DNA from: DSSB01 sp046346845
GTDB lineage: Bacteria; UBA10199; DSSB01
DNA length: 64,000 nucleotides
Assembly (NCBI GenBank): GCA_046346845.1
Contig: JAXMHH010000003.1
Span: forward strand, 372,001 to 436,000
Reading direction: 5' to 3'
The notes beneath the pieces were generated by a model. That model made no database searches. It saw only the letters and a program-made list of their open reading frames with translations, and was not told where the DNA came from. The translations under genes were made by a program, and so were the position numbers. Each line of letters starts with the position of its first letter. The first letter of the stretch is position 1. This document shows positions 1 to 8,036 of the stretch, piece by piece.

Positions 1-399
1 GCGGACGGAGGCATCGAGGAGACGGGCTCGCAGGGCGACACCTCAGGCGACATCAGCAAAAGCACGGTCGTGATGGTCGGAAACGTCATCAAGATCATCA
101 CCACCTACTACAAATGCGATCCCTGTCCCGAGGCGGCCATCCCGGGCGTCGACAGCGACGGCGACGGCATCCCGGACGAGTTGGATCCCTATCCCTACGA
201 GTGCTACAACCCGCAGGCGCCTCACAGCTACGAAGAACAGCTCTACGTCGACAGTTTCTTCGACGTGTTCTTCCCGGTGAACAACGATCACGGGATTTAC
301 GATGAGCGTTACTTCGAAGAGCGGCCACCCCAGCAAACGCCGCAATACCCGACGGAGACTCGGGTCGACACCCAAGTCGGACCGGTGATCATCCACTAA
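1..399 (+). CDS. C-terminal part of a protein with a thrombospondin-type-3-like calcium-binding repeat (5' end outside window)
   Basis: Open from the first base of the window to a TAA at 397-399; the N-terminus lies upstream. The visible 132 residues contain an Asp-rich loop DSDGDGIPDELDPYP (about residues 51-65 of the visible part), the pattern of TSP3/dockerin-like Ca-binding repeats found in surface and secreted proteins. Two Cys (CDPC) precede the loop and one follows it. The tail is rich in Tyr, Pro and acidic residues and has no membrane segment, so the end is probably extracytoplasmic. The overall function cannot be told from this fragment. A strong intrinsic terminator follows 17 bases after the stop, so it ends its transcription unit. 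Confidence 0.75.
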   Translation, partial: ADGGIEETGSQGDTSGDISKSTVVMVGNVIKIITTYYKCDPCPEAAIPGVDSDGDGIPDELDPYPYECYNPQAPHSYEEQLYVDSFFDVFFPVNNDHGIYDERYFEERPPQQTPQYPTETRVDTQVGPVIIH

Positions 400-416
400 G
401 CGGAATCACCCCGAAG

Positions 417-451
417 GGCCGCCGGAGCTCGAGCTCCGGCGGCCTTTTTTT
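417..451 (+). terminator. Rho-independent terminator
   Basis: A perfect 14-bp palindromic stem (GGCCGCCGGAGCTC and its complement, 417-444) is followed directly by seven T. It closes the transcript of the preceding partial gene. Confidence 0.9.
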
Positions 452-631
452 ATTCAAAGAAATATATTGTTTTTCAATGAGTTAAGCTTGGATTTTTCAA
501 AAAAAACAAGGCCTCGGGAGATTTTCCTCAAAACGAGGATCATTTGGAGTTATCTTGAGGTTTAATCTCTCGGAGCCCTTGGAAAAATCTCGCTGCGCCT
601 TTGGAAACATGTCTGGCCTAAGGAAAAGACC

Positions 632-1042
632 ATGAAAAAAATTCTTTTCTATCTTGCCTCCCTTTTCGCCCTCTTGAGCGTCGTCACCTGGTACGGCTGC
701 GGCGGCGGGGCACCTCCCGCCTCGATTCCCGCGCCGGTCACCCAACTCATGACCATCAGTCCGCCCGATCCCACCGGGGCCGTGACCATCAGCGGCCAAC
801 CCGGCGCGGCCTTGGCCAATGCCAACATCGAGGCGCGCAACGTCAACCAAGTCGGGCCCTTCACTTGGCTCAAGGAGCTCTTGATCCGCTCGGCCTTCGC
901 GCAGATCTTCACCGCGCAGACGACGGCCGACGCGCAAGGCGCCTTCACCTTGTTGATCGACGGAGCCAGCGGCGACCGGATCGACATCCGCCAAGAATTG
1001 AACGGGGATTTCAGCGCGCCGGTGACCTTGACGGTGCCTTGA
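632..1042 (+). CDS. Small predicted lipoprotein of unknown function
   Basis: 136 residues. A hydrophobic signal segment (residues 4-20) ends in TWYGC GGG, a plausible lipobox with Cys about residue 23, then a Pro-rich spacer. The rest (TGAVTISGQPG, later DAQGAFTLLIDGASGDRIDI) reads like a carboxypeptidase-regulatory or Big-like beta-sandwich in which a nested value is decorated with defaults, but no family is certain. The gene is preceded by about 180 bases without coding signal. Its last 32 bases overlap the end of rsmA on the opposite strand, a tail-to-tail overlap. Confidence 0.65.
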   Translation: MKKILFYLASLFALLSVVTWYGCGGGAPPASIPAPVTQLMTISPPDPTGAVTISGQPGAALANANIEARNVNQVGPFTWLKELLIRSAFAQIFTAQTTADAQGAFTLLIDGASGDRIDIRQELNGDFSAPVTLTVP

Positions 1043-1814
1043 ACAAGGCCACCCATTGCTCGAGGCTCAATTCCTCGGCTCGCGCCTGGGGATTGGCGCC
1101 AAGGGAGTGGAGCCTCGCCTCAACTTCCTCCGCCGAGACACCCCCCAAGGCATGACGCAAATTTTGCCTCAGCATCTTGCGGCGCTGGGCGAAGCCCGCG
1201 TGCAGCAAGACCTCGAAATCCAGCCATTGCGCCTCGGGCAGCAGCGGGGCCTCGCGCTTGCGAAACCTTAACACCAAGCTCTCCACCTTGGGCGGGGGTT
1301 TAAAGGCCGAAGGCGGCACCAGGCAAACCGGGCGGCCCTCGGCGGCCAATTGGGTGAAGACGCTGAGCGAGCCGTAGTCCTTGCAGCGCGGTTCCGCCAG
1401 CAGCCGGGCCCCGACTTCTTTCTGGAACATCAAGACCAAGAGGGTCCCGGGGGGCACGGCCCGGAGCAGCTTCGTGAAGATCGCGGTCCCGACGTTGTAG
1501 GGGAGATTCGAGACCACCTTGAAAGCGGGGGCCAAGCGGGCCTGGAGCTCCCGCCAGTCGCATTCCAAAAAATCCCCTTCCACTACCTCCACCTTCCCTT
1601 CCTGAAACTCCCCCCGCAGCCAGGCGGCCAGCTCCCGGTCTTTTTCGACCAAGACCAGGCGTCCAACCCGTTCCGCGAGCGGGCGGGTCAGGGCGCCGCG
1701 GCCGGGGCCGATCTCTAGGACGACGTCCTCCGGGTTCGGCTCCAGGGCGCGCAGGATCTTCTGGATCACGGCGAAGCGGGAGAGAAAATGTTGGCCGAGG
1801 GATTTCTTGGGCAT
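1011..1814 (-). CDS. rsmA: 16S rRNA (adenine1518-N6/adenine1519-N6)-dimethyltransferase RsmA (KsgA)
   Basis: 267 residues starting MPKKSLGQHFL. The class I SAM-binding signature GPGRG is at residues 36-40, the acidic EKD of motif II at 57-59, and the catalytic motif NLPYNV at 103-108, all diagnostic of the KsgA/Dim1 family. The enzyme dimethylates two adjacent adenines in helix 45 of 16S rRNA during 30S maturation. The frame continues upstream inside tsaD, but the ATG at 1814 shares its A with the tsaD stop (TGATG), giving translational coupling and the canonical N-terminus. Its C-terminal codons overlap the convergent lipoprotein gene by 32 bases. Confidence 0.96.
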   Translation of the reverse strand: MPKKSLGQHFLSRFAVIQKILRALEPNPEDVVLEIGPGRGALTRPLAERVGRLVLVEKDRELAAWLRGEFQEGKVEVVEGDFLECDWRELQARLAPAFKVVSNLPYNVGTAIFTKLLRAVPPGTLLVLMFQKEVGARLLAEPRCKDYGSLSVFTQLAAEGRPVCLVPPSAFKPPPKVESLVLRFRKREAPLLPEAQWLDFEVLLHAGFAQRRKMLRQNLRHALGGVSAEEVEARLHSLGANPQARAEELSLEQWVALFKAPSRSPAR

Positions 1815-2809
1815 CAGGCCGGGTTCCCCAGCGGCAGGCGCGCGGCCGCATTGAGCGTCAGCGGATGGGCTTGGCCGGCGGCCAGGTATTTTTCGCCGGT
1901 AAAGGCGATCATCGCGCCGTTGTCGGTGCAGTACTTGGGGGCGGGCAAGACCAGCGGAATGCCGTGGGCGGCGGCGACCTCGCGCAGGGCCTCGCGCAGG
2001 GGACCGTTGCAGGCGACCCCGCCGGCGACCACCAACTGCCGGGCGGGCCGGGCAGCCAAGGCGCGGCGGGCGACCGCCGCCAGGGCGCGCACGATCCCGG
2101 CCTGGAAGGAGGCCGCGAGATCCGCGTGCCGGGCGGAGTCCAGCTTGTCGAGGTAATCGCTCGCGGCGGTCTTCATGCCGCTGAAGCTGGTATGCAGGGG
2201 CTTCCCCTTCACCTGCGGCACCGCGAAGCCGAAGGCCTTGGGATCCCCCTCGCGTGCCAAGCGCTCGATCGCGGGTCCGCCGGGAAAACCCAAGCCGAGG
2301 CGCTTGGCCACCTTGTCGAAGGCCTCTCCGGCCGCATCGTCGACCGTGTGGCCCAAGAGCTCGTAATCGCCAAACTCGCGGACGTAATACAGATGGGTAT
2401 GCCCGCCGGAGACCGCCATGCCCAAAAAGGGGAAGGCGGGCTCGTTTTCCAAAAAGGCGCTCCACAGGTGGCCCTCGATGTGATGCACCCCGCGAAAGGG
2501 CAGGCCCCGCGCATAGGCCAGGGCCTTCGCGAAATTCAAGCCGACCAGGAGAGAGCCGACCAGCCCCGGCGCATAGGTCGCCGCGATCCCGCCCACCTCC
2601 TCCAGCCGCCGTCCCGCCTTCTCCAAGGCGAAGTGAAGCGTCGGCTCGAGATGATCCAAATGCCGGCGCGAGGCGATCTCGGGCACCACCCCGCCGAAGG
2701 GGGCGTGGTCGAGGGTCTGGGTGGCCGTGACATTGGAAAGCACTCGTCCGCCTTCCACCAAGGCCATCGACAGGTCGTCGCAGGAGGATTCCACGCCTAA
2801 GACCAGCAT
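1814..2809 (-). CDS. tsaD: tRNA N6-adenosine threonylcarbamoyltransferase TsaD
   Basis: 331 residues from MLVLGVESSCDD. Seen motifs: the ASKHA nucleotide-binding start, metal-binding HHIEGH at 109-114, VSGGHTHLYYV, the FPGGPAIERLA segment, VVAGGVACN and the C-terminal YCTDNGAMIAF. The enzyme transfers threonylcarbamoyl to A37 of ANN-decoding tRNAs with TsaB/TsaE, which are not in the window. The reading frame extends 35 codons further upstream as an Arg/Pro-rich stretch overlapping cpoB; I reject that and use the ATG that gives the standard N-terminus. It is coupled to rsmA downstream and lies 10 bases after the cpoB stop. Confidence 0.96.
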   Translation of the reverse strand: MLVLGVESSCDDLSMALVEGGRVLSNVTATQTLDHAPFGGVVPEIASRRHLDHLEPTLHFALEKAGRRLEEVGGIAATYAPGLVGSLLVGLNFAKALAYARGLPFRGVHHIEGHLWSAFLENEPAFPFLGMAVSGGHTHLYYVREFGDYELLGHTVDDAAGEAFDKVAKRLGLGFPGGPAIERLAREGDPKAFGFAVPQVKGKPLHTSFSGMKTAASDYLDKLDSARHADLAASFQAGIVRALAAVARRALAARPARQLVVAGGVACNGPLREALREVAAAHGIPLVLPAPKYCTDNGAMIAFTGEKYLAAGQAHPLTLNAAARLPLGNPA

Positions 2810-2819
2810 GCCGGCTCCG

Positions 2820-3866
2820 TTAAAACAGGGGCGCGCCCGAGCCTTGCCCAGCGGGTTCCGGGGCGGAGGGCGGGGGGGCCGACTTCTGGGGGGACGCCGG
2901 AGTCCCCGGCGCATTGGGGTTGGACGGCGTGGTGGGCGCAGCGGTCGGAGACGGCGGCACGGGCCCCCGCGGCATGGGATTGGGCTTCATGATGGGCCGG
3001 TAGACCGGTTCGCCGGTCGCCGGCGGCGGCGGGGGCGGCGGATTCTCCTTGGGGTTTTGGCTGAGGGCGAGGGTGGGAGAGCTTTTTTCCAACTCTTCCA
3101 GGCGCATCAACCTTCCCTTGGCCTGGTAGGCCTCGGCGGAATTGGGATAGGTCGCCACCACCTTTTGGAAGAACAGCTTCGCCTCGGCGCGCTTGTTGAG
3201 TTTCATAAAGGCCATCCCCTGTTTATAGATGCCTTCCTTCACCCGTGGGTGCATCGGGTATTTTTGAGCCAGGACCTGGAATTCGCTGATCGCCTTGGCG
3301 TAATCGCCCAAGGAATAGAAGGATTCTCCGACCCAGTACTGGGCGTTGCCGGCGTATTCGCTATTGGGGTATTTTTTCAAAAAACCCAGGAAGCCGGAGG
3401 CGGCATTGCGGTAGTCGCGCGCGTTGGCCACGTTGAGCAGGGACTGGAACTCCTGCACCTCCGCCTGGCTCGCCGCGGGGGCCGGCGGCTTCGCGCCCTC
3501 GGGGGCGTTCAATTTCATGTTAATGTCCTTGAGCAGGTTGTGCATCTGGCCGATCTTGTCCTCCAAGGCGGAAACGCGTTGGTCGAGGTCCTGGTAGACG
3601 CGGTCGGACTCTTTCATGACGTACTGCGAGCTGTCGAGCTGGCCCTTGATGGCGCGAAATTCCTGTTGGATCTCGGTCATGGCGTTCATGGCCTGGGCTA
3701 CGTCCTGGTAGTTCTTCTGGTTGGTGGCGACGAGGGCGTCGACTTGCTGCTTGAGCTGGGCCACGTCGTCACCCCGGCCGGCGAAGGCCGGAGCCAAACC
3801 GAAAAAAACCGTCCCGGCGACGAGGCCGATGCCAGCGAGAGTTTTGCCAAAATTCCTATATTTCAT
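2820..3866 (-). CDS. cpoB: Tol-Pal system protein CpoB/YbgF-like, with a proline-rich C-terminal extension
   Basis: 348 residues. Signal peptide (1-29, cut after APAFA), a coiled-coil trimerisation segment (about 35-110, with QLKQQVDAL and DQRVSALEDKIGQM), then three TPR repeats (about 130-245: YRNAASGFLGFLKKYPNSE, DYAKAISEFQVLAQKYP, AEAKLFFQKVVATYPNS) as in YbgF. The family coordinates peptidoglycan synthesis with outer-membrane constriction in the periplasm. Unusual is the roughly 75-residue tail made of Pro, Ala, Ser and Gly. It lies directly downstream of pal; TolQRAB are not in the window. Confidence 0.88.
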   Translation of the reverse strand: MKYRNFGKTLAGIGLVAGTVFFGLAPAFAGRGDDVAQLKQQVDALVATNQKNYQDVAQAMNAMTEIQQEFRAIKGQLDSSQYVMKESDRVYQDLDQRVSALEDKIGQMHNLLKDINMKLNAPEGAKPPAPAASQAEVQEFQSLLNVANARDYRNAASGFLGFLKKYPNSEYAGNAQYWVGESFYSLGDYAKAISEFQVLAQKYPMHPRVKEGIYKQGMAFMKLNKRAEAKLFFQKVVATYPNSAEAYQAKGRLMRLEELEKSSPTLALSQNPKENPPPPPPPATGEPVYRPIMKPNPMPRGPVPPSPTAAPTTPSNPNAPGTPASPQKSAPPPSAPEPAGQGSGAPLF

Positions 3867-3880
3867 GGGATTGCCTCCAT

Positions 3881-3927
3881 AAAAAAACCACGGAGAGTAT
3901 ACGCGCTTCGCGCCTCCCCGTGGTTTT
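3881..3927 (-). terminator. Hairpin with U-run between pal and cpoB
   Basis: On the minus strand a 10-bp stem (AAAACCACGG / CCGTGGTTTT, arms 3918-3927 and 3884-3893) is followed by a T-run ending 14 bases before the cpoB ATG. The loop contains a second small GC stem. It looks like an intrinsic terminator that could make cpoB expression partial relative to pal, or act as an RNA-processing hairpin. Confidence 0.6.
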
Positions 3928-3961
3928 ATTTATTTTCGGGCCAAGTCTCAAGGCGAAAGGC

Positions 3962-4411
3962 TTATTTTCGCCCCTTGAAGTCGTCGCGCCGGTTTTGGGC
4001 CCAAGCCTCTTGATTATGCTCAGGATTTACCGGCCGCGACTCGCCGTAACTGATGGTATTCATCCGGTCGGCCGAGATCCCCAAGTTGGACAGATAGGTC
4101 TTCGCCGCCATGGCCCGGCGCTCGCCGAGGGCCAGGTTGTATTCCTCGGTGCCCCATTCGTCGGTATTCCCCTCGATGATGATTTTGACGGTGGGATTGT
4201 TTTTCAGCCATTCCGAATGGCGGGAGAGGATTTGTTGGGCATCGGCGCGGATGTTGTATTTGTCGAAATCGAAGTGAATGGCCTCCAAGGGGACGTTCAT
4301 CGTCTCGACTCCGTCGTTGGAGGACACGGGGCCCTTCTTTTGGCAGGCGGCTCCGGCCAGGGAAAACCCGGCGCAGAGGGCTAAGATCATGATTTTTTGG
4401 GTCGCTTTCAT
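3962..4411 (-). CDS. pal: Peptidoglycan-associated lipoprotein Pal (OmpA family)
   Basis: 149 residues. Lipoprotein signal with lipobox LAGAAC, Cys 23 as the lipidated residue. The OmpA/Pal peptidoglycan-binding domain fills residues about 45-149: IHFDFDKYNIR, the EGNTDEWGTEEYN motif (normally GHTDERGT), and LGERRAMAAKTYL with the conserved Arg that binds diaminopimelate. Pal anchors the outer membrane to peptidoglycan in the Tol-Pal complex. A good ribosome site (GGAGGAG) precedes the ATG, and a TTGACC-N17-TAAATT promoter lies upstream. Confidence 0.95.
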   Translation of the reverse strand: MKATQKIMILALCAGFSLAGAACQKKGPVSSNDGVETMNVPLEAIHFDFDKYNIRADAQQILSRHSEWLKNNPTVKIIIEGNTDEWGTEEYNLALGERRAMAAKTYLSNLGISADRMNTISYGESRPVNPEHNQEAWAQNRRDDFKGRK

Positions 4412-4454
4412 GGGAACTCCTCCATTTCTCTTGGATGCACGGACCTAAAGGGTT

Positions 4455-4483
4455 AATTTAAAATTCGGGTTCCAGAGGGTCAA
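4455..4483 (-). promoter_or_regulatory. Predicted sigma-70-type promoter for pal
   Basis: Minus strand: -35 TTGACC (4478-4483), 17-base spacer, -10 TAAATT (4455-4460), about 45 bases before the pal start codon. The spacing is the same as at rho, cysC and the di-haem peroxidase gene. Confidence 0.55.
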
Positions 4484-4491
4484 GGATAATC

Positions 4492-5277
4492 ATGAAAAGA
4501 ATTCTCCGCCTCCACCTCGTCCAATTCCCCACCCGGGCGGGCCATGCCCTGGAGACATTGCGCGCCATAGAACGGGACCTCGCGAAGCTGAGGGTCCGGC
4601 GGGACGATTGGCTGGTCTTTCCCGAGATGTGGCCTTCCGGTTTTTCGCTTCAGGAACGGGACCGGCTGCGGCGGGAAAACACCCGCTGCGCCGACTGGCT
4701 CCGGGACTTCGCCCGAGGCCACGCCTGTTACTTAGTCGGGTCGATGCTCGAACTCCGCGGCGGGAAGGCCTACAACCAGGCCTACGTCGTCGGGCCGTCG
4801 GGCCGCCGCCTCGCCGCCTACCGTAAGATCCATCTCTTCGAGTACGGCGGCGAGCACCTTCGCTTTGAACGGGGCCGCAAGGTGGTGGCCTTCTCCAGCC
4901 CCTGGGGCAGGCTGGGGCTCGCGATCTGCTACGACCTGCGCTTCCCCGAGCTGTTCCGCCGCCTCAGCGCGGCGGGCGCCAGGCTCATCTTCGTGCCCAG
5001 CGCCTGGCCGCGCGAACGCATCGACCATTTTTCCAGCTTGCTCAAGGCCCGGGCCATCGAGAACCAATGCTATATCGTCGGACTCAACAAGGTCGGGCCC
5101 GGGATGCATCGGGAGCCGGTGGTGTACGGAGGCCACTCCGCGGTCTTCGGGCCCTGGGGAGAGCAGCTCGCAGAACTCGGAAGCCGGAAGGAAATCCGCA
5201 GCGTCTCCCTGCCGCTCGATGCGGTCGAGAAGATCCGCGTGCGGTATCCCTTTTTGCGGAGCCGAATCCTGGCATGA
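4492..5277 (+). CDS. Carbon-nitrogen hydrolase (nitrilase superfamily, omega-amidase/Nit2-like)
   Basis: 261 residues. The catalytic triad is visible: Glu45 in FPEMW, Lys112 in YRKIHLF, and Cys146 in ICYDLRFPE. The sequence around the Cys and the YGGEHLRFERG segment match the Nit2/YafV omega-amidase branch, which hydrolyses alpha-ketoglutaramate and related omega-amides in the cytosol; the exact substrate is inferred. Length is normal for the family. It diverges from pal and appears monocistronic. Confidence 0.88.
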   Translation: MKRILRLHLVQFPTRAGHALETLRAIERDLAKLRVRRDDWLVFPEMWPSGFSLQERDRLRRENTRCADWLRDFARGHACYLVGSMLELRGGKAYNQAYVVGPSGRRLAAYRKIHLFEYGGEHLRFERGRKVVAFSSPWGRLGLAICYDLRFPELFRRLSAAGARLIFVPSAWPRERIDHFSSLLKARAIENQCYIVGLNKVGPGMHREPVVYGGHSAVFGPWGEQLAELGSRKEIRSVSLPLDAVEKIRVRYPFLRSRILA

Positions 5278-5453
5278 AGCCAATGCTGGGCGGGCCGTGG
5301 CCCCCAAGGGTTGGACGAGCCGCTCGGTCCGGCGGGATGAAAAAAGAGGGTGGTCTATTGGACCCGGCAGCTGCTAGACTCATGACTTTGCCTGGATAAG
5401 CCTTGCCCCGCCGGGCAATGGCGAGCCTGGCTCGAGGAGGAAGCCGACCCCCC

Positions 5454-5807
5454 ATGACGGCGAAGACGAAAAAAGAAAAACGCCTCTACCCGCGGCGTCC
5501 GATCCGCACCCAAGTGGTGTTTGAGAACGAGGACAGCGAGGGAGTGCTCTATTTCTTTTCCACCGACATCAGCGCGGGAGGCCTGTTTTTGGAATCGGAT
5601 CTCCCGGTCAAGCTGGGCACCCAGGTCTTCCTGCGCTTCAGCCTGGCGCCCAAGGCGAGGCCCATCCAGGCGACGGGCGAGGTGGTGCGCGTGATGCGGG
5701 ATCAAAACGAGGCGGGCCAGGGCAAGGTCGGGATCGGCATCCGCTTCATCTACATTCACCCCCTGGACCGCGAGCTGATCCAGGACTTCATCAACCAGGC
5801 CCCGTAA
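5454..5807 (+). CDS. PilZ-domain protein (probable c-di-GMP receptor)
   Basis: 117 residues from MTAKTKKEKR. The PilZ signature is present: RRPIRTQV near residue 15 (RxxxR switch) and DISAGGLFLES ((D/N)xSxxG), then a conserved beta-barrel ending VGIGIRFIYI. Stand-alone PilZ proteins of this size bind cyclic di-GMP and act on motility or surface structures; the partner is unknown here. The frame is open for 17 further codons upstream (start at 5403), but that part is low-complexity; GAGGAGG at 5434-5440 supports the chosen ATG although the spacing is long. Confidence 0.85.
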   Translation: MTAKTKKEKRLYPRRPIRTQVVFENEDSEGVLYFFSTDISAGGLFLESDLPVKLGTQVFLRFSLAPKARPIQATGEVVRVMRDQNEAGQGKVGIGIRFIYIHPLDRELIQDFINQAP

Positions 5808-5841
5808 CGGTCCGTCCCAGAAAAACCATTTCACCATCCGC

Positions 5842-6966
5842 TCACTGGAAGAGCTGCTGCCCGAGCTCGTAGAGCCCGGGCAGGTCGTGGATGTCGTGCT
5901 CGAGCTGGGGCATGACCTTGAAGACGAAGCCTTGGCGAGAGAACTCCATTCGCTCCTGGAAGGCCTCGATCTCGGCGGCGTCGCGCTGGGAGAGGCTGCG
6001 GAACAGATAGATCAATTCTTGGTACTCGGCCTGGGTCTTGGCCTTGAGCTGGGCGGGAGGGTTGCCGTATTCCGGCATGAACTGGACGCGGTTGAAGATG
6101 AAGCCGGCGAAAGGCAGGGCGTTCTCCTGGATCTTGCGGTAAAAATACTCCGCCTCGCGCAGCGGGATGGGCTGGGGGGCGGCGACCAGCAGAAAGCCCG
6201 TCTCCTCGTCGTGCAGCAGCAGCTCGACCTTCTGGGCGCGCTCTTGAAAGCCCTCCAGCAGGCCCGATACCGAGACGAGCATCTGCGAGAGGTCTTGGAG
6301 GAACTCGAAGCCGGCGACCTTGTCGAAGGCCTTGAAGATGCGCTTCACCGACCGATCGAGCAACTGCAGCGAGCTCTTGCTGACAAACAGGGAAGGCTTG
6401 AGGAACCATTTCATCACGCTGTCGCCGACCATCGCGCTCATCTTGTTGGGCGCGTCGAGGAAATCGAGGGCATGCCGGGAGGGCGGGGTGTCGAGAATGA
6501 CGAGATCGTAGTCGCGCTCCTGAACCACCTCGAAGAGCTTCTCCATCGCCATGTATTCCTGGGAACCGGCGATCATATTGGACAAATGCTGGTACAGGGC
6601 GTTGTCGAGGATAGCCTGCGCCTTTTCCGCGCTGGGCGCGTATTTGAGGATGAGGTCGTCGAAGGTGCGTTTGGTGTCGAGCATCATGGCAAACAGCGGG
6701 GCCTTGGGTTCGACGCCGGCCTTTCTCAGCTCGGCCTTAGGGATCTCCTTTTCTTGATAGTCGATTTTTTGGATGCCCAGGGAGTTCGCCAGGCGTTTGG
6801 CGGGATCGATGGTCAAGACGATGGTCTTGTAGCCTTGCGACGAGGCGTAGAGGGCCAGGGCCGCGGAGGTGGTCGTCTTGCCGACGCCGCCGGAGCCGCA
6901 GCAAATGAGGACTTTCTTTTTTTCCAGCAAGGCGCGGAGCGCGCCTTTTTTGCTTTCTAGGCTCAT
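5842..6966 (-). CDS. ArsA/Get3-family ATPase, second of a pair
   Basis: 374 residues. Deviant Walker A GSGGVGKTTT (24-33) with the signature Lys replaced by Ser/Gly order, followed by the switch segment TIDPAKRLANSLG and the A-loop-like LDTPPSRHALDF. These are marks of the ArsA/Get3 branch of SIMIBI ATPases, which deliver arsenite or tail-anchored proteins in characterised members. Neither ArsB nor a metal-binding Cys triad is seen, so a membrane-protein or carbon-storage-related role is as likely; this is inference. Its start overlaps the end of the upstream ATPase gene by four bases (ATGA), so the two are almost certainly co-translated and may form a heterodimer. Confidence 0.87.
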   Translation of the reverse strand: MSLESKKGALRALLEKKKVLICCGSGGVGKTTTSAALALYASSQGYKTIVLTIDPAKRLANSLGIQKIDYQEKEIPKAELRKAGVEPKAPLFAMMLDTKRTFDDLILKYAPSAEKAQAILDNALYQHLSNMIAGSQEYMAMEKLFEVVQERDYDLVILDTPPSRHALDFLDAPNKMSAMVGDSVMKWFLKPSLFVSKSSLQLLDRSVKRIFKAFDKVAGFEFLQDLSQMLVSVSGLLEGFQERAQKVELLLHDEETGFLLVAAPQPIPLREAEYFYRKIQENALPFAGFIFNRVQFMPEYGNPPAQLKAKTQAEYQELIYLFRSLSQRDAAEIEAFQERMEFSRQGFVFKVMPQLEHDIHDLPGLYELGQQLFQ

Positions 6967-7904
6967 GCGGTCGCACTCACCAGTTGGGCGCGGATGGCCT
7001 CGCCGAGGGCTTCGGCGATGCGCATGGGCGCTCGAGTTTGGTAAATCAGGGGAAGGTCGAGGATGTGGCAGTCGCTCAAGCGCTCCTGCAGTTTTTCACG
7101 GTAATACCGGGATTGCTCGAGGCGCTGGCGGTGCAGGCTCAACATGGGATTCTCCACCTTGGATTTTTTCAAGTCCTGCCAGGAATCCGGGCTCAAGACT
7201 TGAGGCCACAGGCCGTTGAGCAGGACCGGCCCCACCGCGACCTTGGCCTCCCGGACTAATTTCTCCTCCATCTCGGCGGCCTCGTTGACGGGCATTTCCT
7301 CGGGAAGGGTCACCACCCAGGTGAGGGTCTTCAAAGGGTCCCGGATCAAGGCGAGGATTTCCTGGGCATTGCTTTTCAGAGGTCCAACCCGCACGGCGTC
7401 GACCACCACCTGGGGCACCGTCAGGAGGGAGAGACTGTGGCCCGTCGACGGGGCGTCGACGATGACGACGTCATAGGGGCGCTTTCGCCCTTTGCGCGCC
7501 TCGTCCTCGACCAAGGCCCAAATCTTGCCGATGGTAAGCAGCTCGGCCAAGCCGGGCGCCGCGTCGATGAAATGCCGCACATATTTGTTGTTGAAGACCG
7601 CGTTGTAGAGAAACTGGAATTTGATTTGGCGGAGGACGTATTCCTCGAAGGCCGGCTCGGCGTCCAGCCGAAGCAGGGAGATCCCATTCTTGACGGGCCT
7701 GGGCTCGTACCCCACCCCGGTGACTTCGAAGAGCTCGGCCAAATGGGTCAATCCATGGGTCTCGACCAGCAGGGTCTTCAAGCCCTGGCGCGCCGCCAGC
7801 AGCCCCAAACCCGCGGCCACGGAGGTCTTCCCCACCCCGCCCTTTCCCGTGACGATCCAGAGATGGCGGCGACACACCTCTTTCAAATCCCAGCGCTGCG
7901 TCAT
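6963..7904 (-). CDS. ArsA/Get3-family ATPase, first of a pair
   Basis: 313 residues. Canonical deviant Walker A GKGGVGKTS (20-28) with both Lys residues, then LVETHGLTHLAELFEV in place of the usual DP-A-x-L switch, and VVIVDAPSTGHSLSLL as the switch II/Walker B region. It is shorter than its partner and lacks the usual ArsA Cys residues. The gene pair shares an ATGA overlap. The upstream gene encodes a phasin-like protein on the same strand but a terminator lies between them, so this pair is likely its own unit. Confidence 0.87.
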   Translation of the reverse strand: MTQRWDLKEVCRRHLWIVTGKGGVGKTSVAAGLGLLAARQGLKTLLVETHGLTHLAELFEVTGVGYEPRPVKNGISLLRLDAEPAFEEYVLRQIKFQFLYNAVFNNKYVRHFIDAAPGLAELLTIGKIWALVEDEARKGRKRPYDVVIVDAPSTGHSLSLLTVPQVVVDAVRVGPLKSNAQEILALIRDPLKTLTWVVTLPEEMPVNEAAEMEEKLVREAKVAVGPVLLNGLWPQVLSPDSWQDLKKSKVENPMLSLHRQRLEQSRYYREKLQERLSDCHILDLPLIYQTRAPMRIAEALGEAIRAQLVSATA

Positions 7905-7956
7905 GGCGATGGCATCCTAAATTTTGCACGAGGAAGCAAGGATGGAATTCAAAACA

Positions 7957-7991
7957 AAAAAGGGCTGCCCCTTTCGGAGCAAGCCCTTTTT
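7957..7991 (-). terminator. Intrinsic terminator downstream of the phasin-like gene
   Basis: A 10-bp stem AAAAAGGGCT / AGCCCTTTTT with a 15-base loop, followed on the minus strand by TTTTTTGTTTT. It lies between the phasin-like gene and the ArsA pair and separates their transcripts. Confidence 0.75.
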
Positions 7992-8036
7992 CGAGGGAGG
8001 TAAGCTCGGTTCGCGCCGGTCCTTATCTCGGACGGA

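Noticed and set aside
5278..5453. Possible c-di-GMP riboswitch before the PilZ gene
   Set aside because: GC-rich with small stems, but the conserved GEMM core is absent.
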